Origin: Calliopum simillimum
Taxonomy: Eukaryota; Arthropoda; Insecta; Diptera; Lauxaniidae
Direction of reading: 5' to 3'
NCBI GenBank assembly: GCA_951812925.1
Contig: OX638368.1
Location: 77,792,909-77,856,908 of the forward strand
DNA: 64,000 bases
Both the position numbers and the translations under genes were made by a program. Shown here one piece after another: positions 11,618 to 20,300 of the stretch (its first letter is position 1; every line of letters starts with the position of its first letter). The notes beneath the pieces are model-generated. The model did not search any database. It was not told the DNA's origin and saw only the letters and a list, made by a program, of their open reading frames with translations.

Positions 11618-11707
11618 CAGAAAGGAGTTTGTGGTAACGCTATGGACCTAGTTGGTCTATGTGAGGTTTTTGCTCACGCAATTACCGCCACCCTAACCTA
11701 ACCTAAC
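10797..11707 (+). mobile_element. LOA-like non-LTR retrotransposon, 5'-truncated, with TSD
   Basis: A 911-bp 3' fragment flanked by CTTGGTCTTGAA at 10785-10796 and 11708-11719 (12-bp TSD). It holds the RNase H end of the second ORF and a short 3' UTR ending in tandem CCTAA units. The same family occurs on the other strand at 61245-63370. The RNase H domain and tail place it in the I superfamily; LOA is my best clade guess. Confidence 0.85.
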
Positions 11708-11989
11708 CTTGGTCTTGAAAAATGCGCCTCTTATCACGCTTTGACGTAATGTAGTTCACATAAAAAAATTTTACATTTTGGATGCAAAATACGCTGTGAA
11801 ACAAAAATACCCAAAATCACACCTTTACAAAAAATACGAAGTATGTAAGAATTGTCATATCTCGCGCAATTTTAAACCGATTTCCATTTTGAAGACCATA
11901 TTTGAAAGCTTTTGATTTTTTCATTATTTTCTTATCAAAATTTTGGGTATATTTTAAAACAAAAACATAAAAAGGTCGCTTGTTCATGA

Positions 11990-12412
11990 TATACAATTGT
12001 TTTTAACAAATTTCGGCCTCTAGCGGGAAACCGTTTACTTTTGGAATAAAGATTTGAAAGCAAAACTATGGAAAAACAGATTTCCTACATTTATTGAGGT
12101 TTTTGTTTTTGCAATTCGGGAGTGGAACAATCTTCCACACGAATTGCAGACTATTAGGTCATCGACACAATTTCGAAAGAAACTTTTTGTACTTTTAAGT
12201 ACTTATTTTATAATTAAAATAAATTTTTGCTTTGATTATTTTTTTCTTTTTGCCAATTTTTACTTTTTCATTGCATTTACCTCATTAGTTTAGTTATATG
12301 TTACAAATTCACTGTCATATAATGTTATGCTAATTTATAAGATATGAAATCTTGTAGCATATGGTAAATTCTATTCAAATAAATGAAATGAAATGAAAAT
12401 GAAATAAAATTG
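11990..12412 (+). pseudogene. 3' end of a second LINE type (CR1/Jockey-like ORF2 end)
   Basis: The frame around 12054-12240 reads 'FAIREWNNLPHELQTIRSST' followed by 'FRKKL'. This matches the closing motif of many LINE ORF2 proteins (W-N-x-L-P ... F-K/R-x-x-L). It is followed by an AT-rich 3' UTR and a tail of (AAATG)-like units at 12378-12410. Only the end of the element is present. The clade is uncertain. Upstream DNA (11720-11990) is ordinary degenerate repeat. Confidence 0.65.
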
Positions 12413-12489
12413 TGCGTCTCTTGTATCTTGAGTTATAGGAAAAAAAAACCGTTTTTTGAATCAAAAAATTTTAACTTCTTCCAGGACTT

Positions 12490-12785
12490 CCATAGAGCAA
12501 ACTTCACTGAAGAGCAATGAGAAAAATGCAAAAGAAAATTAATCAATTTCAAAGATTTAGGATGAATTACTATCAATAATTTCGTGGTTTTTGAGATAAG
12601 TTAAAAAAACTGAAAAAACAATTCTTTTTGTCGTTAAGACCTTCATTCAAGCCCCGGGCGGGCCATCTTTTCGGGGTTTTTACCAAAACTAAGCATGCAG
12701 TCTTTGTTTTAAGATCTTAATCTATGATAATTTTTGATGCACTCATTTTTTTTTTTTTTTAAATTTTGCTGCACCCTAGAGCAGG
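12490..12785 (-). repeat. Dispersed repeat S, copy 2
   Basis: Inverted relative to 4763-5055 and alignable over most of its length ('ggcgggccatcttttcgggg', 'catgcagtctttgtttt', 'ctgcaccctaga'). Non-coding. Confidence 0.7.
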
Positions 12786-13245
12786 GTATAAAAATATACA
12801 AAAATCGTATTTTTCGATGTATTTTGCGATATTGAATCCGAATCTGGCATCAGAATTTTTATATCTCGTATGGTTTTTGAGATATCTTCTCTCCTACGAG
12901 AGTTGCATTTTTCTCAAGAACGGCTGAAGCGATTTTAGTGAAATTTTGGAAAATGATGCACATTAGCATAGAATGAAGAATGAGCTTGGCTATAACTTTG
13001 TAGATAGTCATAAGGAGAAGTGGGACCGCCCTAAATTTTAAATTTTATTCGGTCATATCTCACGGACCATACAAGATATTTTGATAAAATTTGGTACACA
13101 GCTACTGACTATCAGTGCCTTATAATGAGCAAAAAAAAAGCGAAATCGAAATAATGCCACGCCCTTTTTTGGAAAAATTTTCAATCGATAAAAAGTAGGT
13201 GTAGCACTCTTTCGATTTCGCTCTTTTTTGCTCATTACGTAGGCT
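12786..13245. repeat. Degenerate intergenic repeat
   Basis: Contains 'tatctcgtatggtttttgagat', 'gtgggaccgccc' and a weak inverted repeat 'gagcaaaaaaaaagcgaaatcga' / 'tttcgctcttttttgctc'. This is the same style of degenerate repeat as at 2.9-3.6, 14.3 and 55 kb. No gene. Confidence 0.5.
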
Positions 13246-13249
13246 GCTA

Positions 13250-13545
13250 TATATATTTCTGGCCTAGGCAACACTAATGTCAATAGTTAAAATCTGGCAA
13301 CACCATAATAAAGTTTGACATTTTTTAGCATAAACGTACTCAGAACGTTTTGACGTACGACCATCATTTGTGCTGTTTACAGTGACTTGAAAAAATCAAT
13401 TTGGCAAAAAAATGGAATTAACTCGTGAACATTTTCGTACGATAATTTTTGACAACTTTCGACGTGGATTATCACGACAAGAGTGCATCGATGAGCTTAA
13501 ATCTTTGTATGGCGATTAATTCATAATTTATAGAGCGTACATCAA
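13250..13545 (+). pseudogene. Mariner-like transposase, N-terminal remnant
   Basis: An ATG at 13412 opens a frame reading 'ELTREHFRTIIFDNFRRGLS' then 'RQECIDELKSLYGD'. This is the first helix-turn-helix of mariner transposases, which bind the element's TIR. A stop follows at about 13518 and the match ends at about 13545. The upstream 160 bp may be the mariner 5' end. Everything after the first HTH, including the DD34D catalytic core, is missing. Confidence 0.75.
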
Positions 13546-14270
13546 TGAAGGTCATTCCGGGAACGCCTATATTTTTTTGAAATGATGAAAAAATACCTTT
13601 AAGGGTACAAAGTTAATTTACTACCATAAAATATTTTTATCATGTCAAACCACAACTAAAATTATAACTGTAAAAATAAAGCGCGCTTTTAGTTGAAATC
13701 GTCATTCCGGGAACGGTCATTCCGGGAACGCTTATATGATATGATGAAACGTTCCCGAAATGACGATGTCGTTCCCGGAATGACGGTTACAGTTTTTCAA
13801 TAACTAACTATGTGCTTCTTCGCTCAAATGCACCTCAAGAAAAAATACTATGCATAGGCAAGAAAAGCAAATAAATAATTTCATGTCCCTATATCAAATA
13901 TGTTATATTTCATGAATTGATCATTTCCAGGAACGTTACTTAAATCAGCTTAAAACCTTACAACTTTAAATATCTTCCTAAAAATACCGTAGTCACATTA
14001 AAGAGCTTTAGTTCTATGCATGTACAATAAATTTGAACATTGAAGTCATTAATATAGTTGTATATCCTAAATTTCATTCTAAAAAAATGAATTTTTTTTT
14101 TAAATATCATGCATTTAACTTCAGTAGGATTTTGTTTGCAAAATTTTTTATATTTTTGGATTTATTATTGATAAGTATATCTTTTGCCATAATATTTAGT
14201 AAAAAAAAAAAAATTAATTAGGTATTTTTTGGACCTTTCATGAACTTTTCAAAAACGTTCTTGAATGACT
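13546..14270. repeat. Element with GTCATTCCGGGAACG repeats
   Basis: The motif 'gtcattccgggaacg' occurs at 13551, 13704 and 13719. It occurs inverted at 13746 and 13769, and as diverged forms at 13928 and about 14252 ('aacgttcttgaatgac'). The outer inverted pair suggests a small TIR element of about 0.7 kb. The end duplications do not let me fix boundaries. No gene. Confidence 0.45.
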
Positions 14271-14591
14271 ATTTTCAGTGAGGGGGCGTGGCATCGCCCA
14301 TTTTTGATACAATTAACTCAAGCATTGTTCATATACATGCCAAATCCCATTTACTTATGTCAAATAGTTTCAAAGATAGGACTGATTCCTTACCCTTCCC
14401 CTACTTATGAAGAGGCGTGGCACCGCCCCAAGCTTTTAATTTGATTTGGTCATATCTTTTGAACCGTATAAAGTTTTTTGATGAAAATTAGTACACAGCT
14501 ACTATCAATGCCTTATAATGGGCAAAAATTGGGCGAAATCGGAAAAGTGCCACGCCCACTTTTAACCATTGAAAATTTTGATTTTTATCAA
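14271..14591. repeat. Degenerate repeats with 'cgtggcaccgcccc'
   Basis: Three diverged units ('ggggcgtggcatcgccca', 'gaggcgtggcaccgcccc', 'aaagtgccacgcccac') spaced about 125 bp apart. Related to the blocks at 2.9 and 55 kb. Non-coding. Confidence 0.6.
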
Positions 14592-14778
14592 AATCTGTAT
14601 TCGAGCAATATTAAAATCAAAATATTAAAATCTGTTATTAGCTACCAACAATGAAAGTACATTGATGGTCGGAGCTTACTGTTCAGTGTTTTTGAGTAAA
14701 AAACAATAAAAAAACAAAAAACAAGGCAAAAATACACATAAATAAATCTGTATTCGAGTAATATTAAAATCAAAATAT
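14592..14778. mobile_element. 119-bp insert between 34-bp direct repeats
   Basis: The 34-bp sequences at 14592-14625 and 14745-14778 are identical except for one base (they start AATCTGTATTCGAG and end AATCAAAATAT). The DNA between them (14626-14744: 'agctaccaacaa', 'gagcttactgt', 'tttttgagtaaaaa', 'aacaaggcaaaa') is homologous to 19310-19410, next to a hammerhead ribozyme. The structure reads as a short insertion of that family with a long target-site duplication. Confidence 0.65.
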
Positions 14779-14839
14779 CGCAATTTTTGTTTGTTGTATT
14801 TTTTTCCAATTTTTTTTATGACAAAATTTATTTTGGACA

Positions 14840-14851
14840 TTGTTAAATATT
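14840..14851. repeat. Target-site duplication, left (HHR array 1)
   Basis: TTGTTAAATATT, repeated at 16157-16168. Its last bases AATATT also occur in the repeat unit just before the junction-equivalent position, giving microhomology at the element's 3' end. Confidence 0.75.
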
Positions 14852-14990
14852 TAATGATTTTTCACAAATTAAAATGATTTCTAATTTTGCTTTTTAAGAC
14901 TGCTATTTTTGAATATTCCATTAATACGAACTTGTACAGTCAAATTTACAATGAACAACAACCGACGCTACAAATATTAACTTGAAAATT

Positions 14991-15073
14991 GGTGACATAT
15001 GTTTCGGCTATTACCACATACACATATATATGTATATTTGCATATATATATATGTACATAGCCTCATCAGACC
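14991..15073 (-). ncRNA. Hammerhead ribozyme, array 1 copy 1
   Basis: Read on the minus strand: stem I GGT, core CTGATGA, stem II GGCTAT ... ATAGCC with a long AT-rich loop, core GAAA, a self-complementary CATATG segment for stem III, cleavage triplet GTC, and stem I ACC. All core nucleotides are canonical and the first stem II pair is G-C. Stem III is short and palindromic, so cleavage may need a dimer of two ribozymes, as described for other small hammerheads. Confidence 0.85.
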
Positions 15074-15101
15074 TATTTTTAGTTAATCTTTGCTTCTTAC
15101 T

Positions 15102-15178
15102 AGAATCGAACCTGCAGCCTTCTGCATTCTAATGAAAGAGTGCAGTAGGCCTCTACCACTTAGGCCACGCTACGGAAC
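15102..15178 (-). ncRNA. tRNA-like sequence with A and B boxes, array 1 copy 1
   Basis: On the minus strand, 'TGGCCTAAGTGGTAGAGG' fits the Pol III A box (TRGYnnARnGG). 'GGTTCGATTCT' fits the B box (GGTTCGANTCC, one mismatch). Their spacing of about 37 bp is as in tRNA genes. The acceptor and T stems are not well paired, so this is tRNA-derived rather than a functional tRNA. It probably drives Pol III transcription through the downstream ribozyme. Confidence 0.7.
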
Positions 15179-15607
15179 GATCTACCTCGTCAAAGATCCT
15201 CACATAAATAACACTGTTGTTGTTGTTATTTATGTAAGTACACTTGTTGCTATCAGCTGTGTTCATTGGAAATATTTTCTTAATTGTTTATTATGTTGAA
15301 TGCACTCTCAAATTTGGTTTTGAGACATGCTATATTCCACAATTCACAATTAATATCCCACTGTTGTGGATTATTTGTCCACTGCTAGTGAGATTCTTGC
15401 TCTCGCAAGGTTATAATTGTAAATGTTAGAATTCTAACATTAATAGGCGGGTTCACCTCTTCAATATTAAATGATTTTTCACAAATTAAAATGATTTTTA
15501 ATTTCGCTTTTTAAGACTGCTATTTTTGAATATTCCATTAATACGAACTTGTACAGTCAAATTTGCAATGAACAACAACCGACGCTACAAATATTAACTT
15601 GGAAATT

Positions 15608-15694
15608 GGTGACATGTGTTTCGGCTATTAACACATACACATATATATGTATATTTGCATATATATATACATATGTACATAGCCTCATCAGACC
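15608..15694 (-). ncRNA. Hammerhead ribozyme, array 1 copy 2
   Basis: Same layout as copy 1: GGT, CTGATGA, stem II GGCTAT/ATAGCC, GAAA, GTC, ACC. Here stem III reads ACACATGT, so its palindrome is spoiled by one base compared with copy 1 (ACATATGT). Core intact. Confidence 0.8.
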
Positions 15695-15722
15695 TATTTT
15701 TAGTTAATCTTTGCTTCTTACT

Positions 15723-15799
15723 AGAATCGAACCTGCAGCCTTCTGCATTCTAATGAAAGAGTGCAGCAGGCCTCTACCACTTAGGCCACGCTACGGAAC
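15723..15799 (-). ncRNA. tRNA-like sequence, array 1 copy 2
   Basis: 621 bp from copy 1 and nearly identical, with the same A and B boxes on the minus strand. Confidence 0.7.
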
Positions 15800-16044
15800 G
15801 ATCTACCTCGTCAAAGATCCTCACATAAATAACACTGTTGTTGTTGTTATTTATGTAAGTACACTTGTTGCTATCAGCTGTGTTCATTGGAAATATTTTC
15901 TTAATTGTTTATTATGTTGAATGCACTCTCAAATTTGGTTTTGAGACATGCCATCTTCCACAATTCACAATGAATATCCCACTGTTGTGGATTATTTGTC
16001 CACTTCTAGTGAGTAAATGTTAGAATTCTAACATTAATAGGCGT

Positions 16045-16156
16045 GCAAATATACATATATATGTGTATGTGGTAATAGCCGAAACATATGTCACCAATTT
16101 CCAAGTTAATATTTGTAGCGTCGGTTGTTGTTCAATGCAAATTTGACTGTACAAGT
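16045..16156 (+). repeat. Inverted 5' end of HHR array 1
   Basis: Here the unit sequence runs on the plus strand: part of the stem II loop, AATAGCC, GAAAC, ATATGTC, ACC and the following about 65 bp. It abuts oppositely oriented unit sequence at about 16044. Inversion at the 5' end of a retrocopy is the signature of twin priming and is also common in Penelope-type insertions. Confidence 0.75.
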
Positions 16157-16168
16157 TTGTTAAATATT
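16157..16168. repeat. Target-site duplication, right (HHR array 1)
   Basis: TTGTTAAATATT, identical to 14840-14851. Confidence 0.75.
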
Positions 16169-16189
16169 GTCTAAGAAATATGAAAAAAA

Positions 16190-16674
16190 ATTTTTTTTTT
16201 TTTATTTTTAGTTTCCCTTGGCTGCTGTACAGGGCGTAATCCAAAAGTTACTTTTTAAACTGGTAGGAAATTTTTCTCCGAATCTACTCGACCGATTTTA
16301 AAAGACAAAAGAGCATTCGATTACTCATAAAAAATATTAAACAATAAGCCTCTGAAAGTTTTAAAAAATACCACCCCGTTTTTTTTACGGGGGTGACTTA
16401 CCCTCAAAAAATGCCATTTTTCGCATTTTTCATAAATATTCATACAAAAACTTCAAAATATAAAAAAGTATGAATTTTAGATGCTTATTGTGTAGTTTTG
16501 AGTCTCAAGAATAAAATCCATTTTGAGTTTTTCAAAAATCGGTTACAGGAGGTCTACAACATTTCCTACCGTTTAAAAAGTTACTTTTGGATGACGCCCT
16601 CTACAGCAGCCAAGAAAAACTATAAATAAAAAATAAAAATTTTTTCATATTTTTTACACAATATTTATAGTACG
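16190..16674. repeat. Palindromic repeat, host of array 1 and of foldback 5
   Basis: The sequences 'ggctgctgtacagggcgtaa', 'ccaaaagttactttttaaac' and 'taggaaat' at 16212-16270 recur inverted at about 16560-16618. The inverted arms seem to continue outward beyond the two insertions: 'ttttggacattgttaa' at 14832-14846 against 'ttaacaatgtccaaaa' at 17197-17212. This implies that array 1 and foldback 5 each landed in one arm of a larger palindromic element. Confidence 0.65.
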
Positions 16675-17189
16675 AGATCCGGCAGTAAAAAAACGTATCG
16701 ATCGAGTTTTTAGTTAAAATCTAGTTTTTATATATATTTATGAATGGGGGAACATATTTTTGGCGGGTTGCCTCTCGAAATGTGGCCGTAAATATTATCA
16801 AATTGCGATAACTTATGAACCGTGAGTCGCACGAGAAAAAATGTCGAGATCTTTTTATGGAGAGTCATATGCTCTACAAATAATTTTCATTATATGTAAA
16901 AAAAAAAAAAATTTACATGAGAAGCCCCCCTTAATAAATAATTCTTAAACGGTAAATTTTTTTTAGCATATAATGAAAATTACATGTAGAGCATATGACT
17001 CTTCATAAAAAAGATTCTGACACTTTTCCCCGAGAGACTCACGGTTCATAAATTATCGCAATTTGATAATACTTGCGGCCACATTTCGAGAGGCAACCCA
17101 GCAAAAATATATTCCCCCATTCCTAAATATATGAAAAAACTAGATTTTAACTAAAAACTCGATCGATAAATTTTTTTACTGCCGGATCT
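16675..17189. mobile_element. Foldback element 5, about 515 bp
   Basis: TIRs begin AGATCCGGCAGTAAAAAAA and are mirrored at the right end. The arms share 'tgtggccg', 'cgcaatttgataat'-type and 'gagcatatgactct' blocks around an A-rich centre (16895-16920). Non-coding. Confidence 0.75.
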
Positions 17190-17428
17190 TAGACTATTAA
17201 CAATGTCCAAAAGAAATTTTGTCAATAAATGTAATAGTTTTTTCATAATAAAATTTTTAAGTGTTTTTTAAATATTGTTTAAAAAGTTATATAATTCCGA
17301 ACGCGCTCCAAAATGTTTCTGATTTTAAATAAAAAAAAAAACAAATTTTTTCTTAAAAAAATCATCAAAATCGGAGCTGTTCTTGAGGACTTCCATCTAA
17401 AAAGCTTTATTGACTCCACCATAATGTA
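17190..17428. repeat. Outer palindrome arm and dispersed repeat
   Basis: 17345-17425 is an inverted match to 395-460. No gene. Confidence 0.5.
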
Positions 17429-17647
17429 TTGAAGAAAATTCGACCCATCAGAGTAGCAGCACATCAAGTGGATTGGCTAGACGAGGACTATTTAAATTTC
17501 AATGGGTTAGCGGCTATTTCGAAGGAAAAGGAGGACAGCGGAGAATCGGAAACTATTCCGATAAATTCAGCACAACTCAAACAACGCGAGTTTTGCGTTA
17601 GTGATGCAGAACTAAGTATTCCTTATGTCATTCTCCATATTATGTGA
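17429..17647 (+). other. Unrecognised short open frame (72 codons)
   Basis: Reads 'RVAAHQVDWLDEDYLNFNGL' early and ends shortly after 'LKQREFCVSDAELS'. It has more balanced codon use than the surrounding AT-rich repeats, with several acidic and polar residues. I recognise no domain. It could be an exon or a fragment of a transposon-coded protein. Without homology it is only a candidate. Confidence 0.25.
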
Positions 17648-17649
17648 AA

Positions 17650-18789
17650 ATTTCAAATTAATATCTTTTACGGTCACCGTTTGAGAACGAAATAACTTTT
17701 TCAATTGAAAACTAAACGTATTTTCTGCAAAATCGAGTTTTTTTACTTGTGCCGTTCTTCTAGTAAATGACCGATATGTTTTGAAAATCCGTGGCAAGCG
17801 ATTTGAAAGAAAATCCTTCCGACTTGTATTTTATTGTTATTTTTGAAATATCATAAATAAATGTTTCTTTTAATGGCTATGAGTTCTATTTGCTTTTACT
17901 TCTATTTATTTACCACATGCTATTGACGATATTAACCGCAAAATCGTGTTTGATTTTAATTTTGTGACGTGACATAGGGGGGGGAGGGGTCTGGAAAAAT
18001 GTGACCATTTGTGACGTCTTTTATGGACGGCCACTTATTACTGCTTAAATAATTAACAAATCAAAACCACAAAAATATGTTTGGTAAACTTTTTTTTTAA
18101 TAATAGTAACAACAAAATTCCACCCCGACCTTATGAATTCATTCACTCTAACAGAATTCCTAGGTTTTCATGTTTTTAACGCCGTGGGAACTCCACTACA
18201 GCAAAGAAAACAATAACAAGTACAACGCCTACGAAAACTACACAATAACACCAATACTAGTTTTTTTTTTTTTGATTTAGCTTAAAATAATGAAAAGAAT
18301 AGATGAAACAATTTTCAACAGTATGTTACTTCTGTTGTTGTTTTATTATTGATGTTGTTTTGTTATTGATGTTGTTGTATTTATTGTGTTGTTAGTCGTG
18401 ATGGGTGCAGTGTTTTTTCAAATAAACTTTAAATTTACGCTCCTGAAAAATTATGAAAAATTGCGATAATAGCTTTTGCCATCTGAGCACCGATTTAAAG
18501 AAGGCAAATAGATATTTGTTGAAGTTTTTTTATCAAATTGGTCTTAATTTTCGAAAACTCGACATATCTCGACCACCACAATTCAGATTTAAATACTGTT
18601 AAGTACCTTTCATGTGAAATATTTTTAAGTCCACCAAGGGGTTCTGAAGTTATACCGGTTTACTTATAAGCTATATTCGGAACTTTTAATTGCTATATCT
18701 ACAAAGCTAGGACTGAGAGACACTTTTTGATCACACAGCCTTTGTTAGAATTAGTTACCTATAAGCTTAGCAAAAAAAAAATAAGGAAC
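17650..18789. other. Non-coding, repeat-derived
   Basis: Contains a diverged piece of the foldback 3 family (18040-18180), a simple 'ttgttgttttattattgatg' stretch (18320-18400), and sequence similar to the arms of foldback 6 ('gatatagcaattaaaag'). No gene seen. Confidence 0.5.
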
Positions 18790-19286
18790 AGATACAGTTT
18801 AGCTCCCAATCGAAATTGATTACAAACCAAATATTTTCTTAAGTGCTTTTGAAATTTAAGAAAAAATATGGAATCAAAAAGTGTCGCTCGGATCTGGTTT
18901 CGGAGATATAGACATCGGAAGTTGGGGATATAGCTTTTCTAAAAATCTATATAAGTTGAAAACGGCTACAATGATTTCCAAAATATGGGTGTCATATGAA
19001 AGGTAATTTAACAAGCTAGATCCGAAAATTTTTGAAATTTGGCTCGTAATTTTCGAGATATTAGGACTTTTCTGATATTTGGACCGAATTTTTTTTAAAA
19101 AACTGTTTTTTCCAAAAAATCCGTTCCTAACGTACAGTTTTAATAACATATTTATAAAGCTCAATTCATCTTCTTTAAAATGATATAGCATTTAAACACA
19201 AATTTTTGATATTAACCCTTTATATCCAAAAAATTAAAAATGATTTTGATGAATTTTTTAAATTTTGTTGATATGATGTGTTCTCT

Positions 19287-19886
19287 TTGACAATATGAAC
19301 ATTACAATATATTAACTAGCTACCAACAAATCACGTGCCAAGTGGTTTTGTGGTGTGAGCTTACTGTACTATGTTTTTGAGTAAAAACACCAACATTACA
19401 AAAACAAGGCAAAACGCATAGGTAAAAAAACCAAAATATTGTTGGTAGGTTGGTTTTCGATACGTTTCACCCATAACCATATGGGATCTTCAGTCGAATT
19501 CACCTACAAATTAAGAACTCGACCAAGCATGCTTTATTCATTTTTTGCATAGATTAGACGAGAATCACAGCAAAAAATTCAATGCAGCATATGCAAAGTT
19601 CTAATTTTTTGTTTTTTCCCCTGTTATGCATCGCCCCGCTGTTTGTAAGTCGTTGATATTATACTTTACAAAAATCCAACACCGGTTTCGCGGCGGCCTT
19701 TGGCCGCGGATCAGTCTATAATATTTCCAACACCGTAGTTTGCTAGCCACAGTATTTTTACATAAGAGTAGGGGTAAGTGGGCGGCCTGTGGCCGCATCT
19801 GAGGATTTAAAACTCCCGCCGCGTAGCCGGTGTTGGATTTTTGGATCAGTCTTTAATATTTCCAAGACCGTAGTTTGCTAGCCACA
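19287..19886. mobile_element. Insert with hammerhead ribozyme and GC-rich inverted repeats
   Basis: A 600-bp non-coding insert. It holds a part shared with 14626-14744 (19310-19410), an HHR on the minus strand (19456-19498), a 45-bp direct repeat ending 'tttgctagccacag' (19708-19752 and 19843-19887), and an inverted repeat AAAAATCCAACACCGG (19670-19685, mirrored at 19827-19842). Two GC-rich hairpins 'ggcggcctttggccgc' and 'ggcggcctgtggccgc' lie between. It may be two inserts abutting. Class unknown. Confidence 0.55.
19456..19498 (-). ncRNA. Hammerhead ribozyme, third family
   Basis: Minus strand: stem I TTCGA, core CTGAAGA (fits CUGANGA), stem II CCCATA/TATGGG with a U-U mismatch next to the core and a 4-nt loop, GAAA, ACGT for stem III, cleavage site GTA, and stem I TCGAA (five pairs). 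The short self-complementary stem III is again of the dimeric, Penelope-associated type. Sequence around it is unrelated to arrays 1 and 2. Confidence 0.7.
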
Positions 19887-19921
19887 GAGAACACATCATA
19901 TAAAAAAAATTTAAAAAACTT

Positions 19922-20300
19922 CCCATTCCTGTGAAATAAAAGACTATTATCTGGACACACCTATAATAAAAAATACCTTAATCTAATTAACGCCATTAAT
20001 TCAAATATTTGCGATCTTTGTAATACAATTGAAGATTCACAACACTTAATCTTTCAATGCACCAAATTTTCTATATTTCGCACTAAATATAATATCTTCT
20101 TACGATATAAGAATCTTTTTCAAATTTTAAATTCTAAGAATCTAAATGATTATACTTCATTAATTGATTTTATTAAAGAAACTAAGATTATTGATCTTTT
20201 ATAAATTGTCTTTTTTTCACAACCTTTCCTTCAATCTAGAGTTTACCCTGGCACTTTAAGAACATTTTTTTTCCGCCAACCAATTCAATAATTAAAAAAA
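19922..20300 (+). pseudogene. 5'-truncated I-clade LINE: C-terminal end of ORF2
   Basis: The frame 19941-20204 encodes 'RLLSGHTYNKKYLNLI', 'CDLCNTIEDSQHLIFQCTKF' and ends 'FIKETKIIDLL'. This aligns with the last 86 residues of the I-clade LINE at 47201-47467 ('LLAGHAYDKKYLHLI', 'CELCNVVEDSQHLIFDCSKF'). A poly(A) run at about 20294-20306 and a possible TSD AAAAAACTT (19913-19921, 20301-20309) mark the ends. It is a related but distinct subfamily; only the Cys/His motif end survives. Confidence 0.8.

Larger units (their letters stand above)
14852..16156 (-). mobile_element. HHR-tRNA array 1: tandem ribozyme retroelement, 621-bp unit
   Basis: On the minus strand, each 621-bp unit contains a tRNA-like sequence followed about 30 bp later by a hammerhead ribozyme. 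There are two units (HHRs at 14991-15073 and 15608-15694). At the right end (the 5' end for the sense strand) a segment of about 112 bp, 16045-16156, is inverted and contains the second half of a third HHR. A 12-bp duplication flanks the whole. There is no poly(A) tail and no protein-coding gene. The features fit a non-autonomous retroelement copied from a multimeric or circular RNA. Frames in the units are identical copies, not genes. Confidence 0.8.

Noticed and set aside
11690..11710. Telomere sequence (TTAGG/CCTAA)
   Set aside because: Only a few units, at the 3' end of a LINE with its TSD directly beyond, and repeated at the end of the second copy of that LINE. Not a telomere.
15102..15178. 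A functional tRNA gene
   Set aside because: The boxes fit but the acceptor and T stems do not pair, and the sequence is part of a repeat unit.
15090..15920. Two identical 69-codon open frames (15090 and 15711) as a duplicated gene
   Set aside because: They lie antisense over the tRNA-like and ribozyme parts of the repeat units. The identity reflects the repeat, not protein selection.
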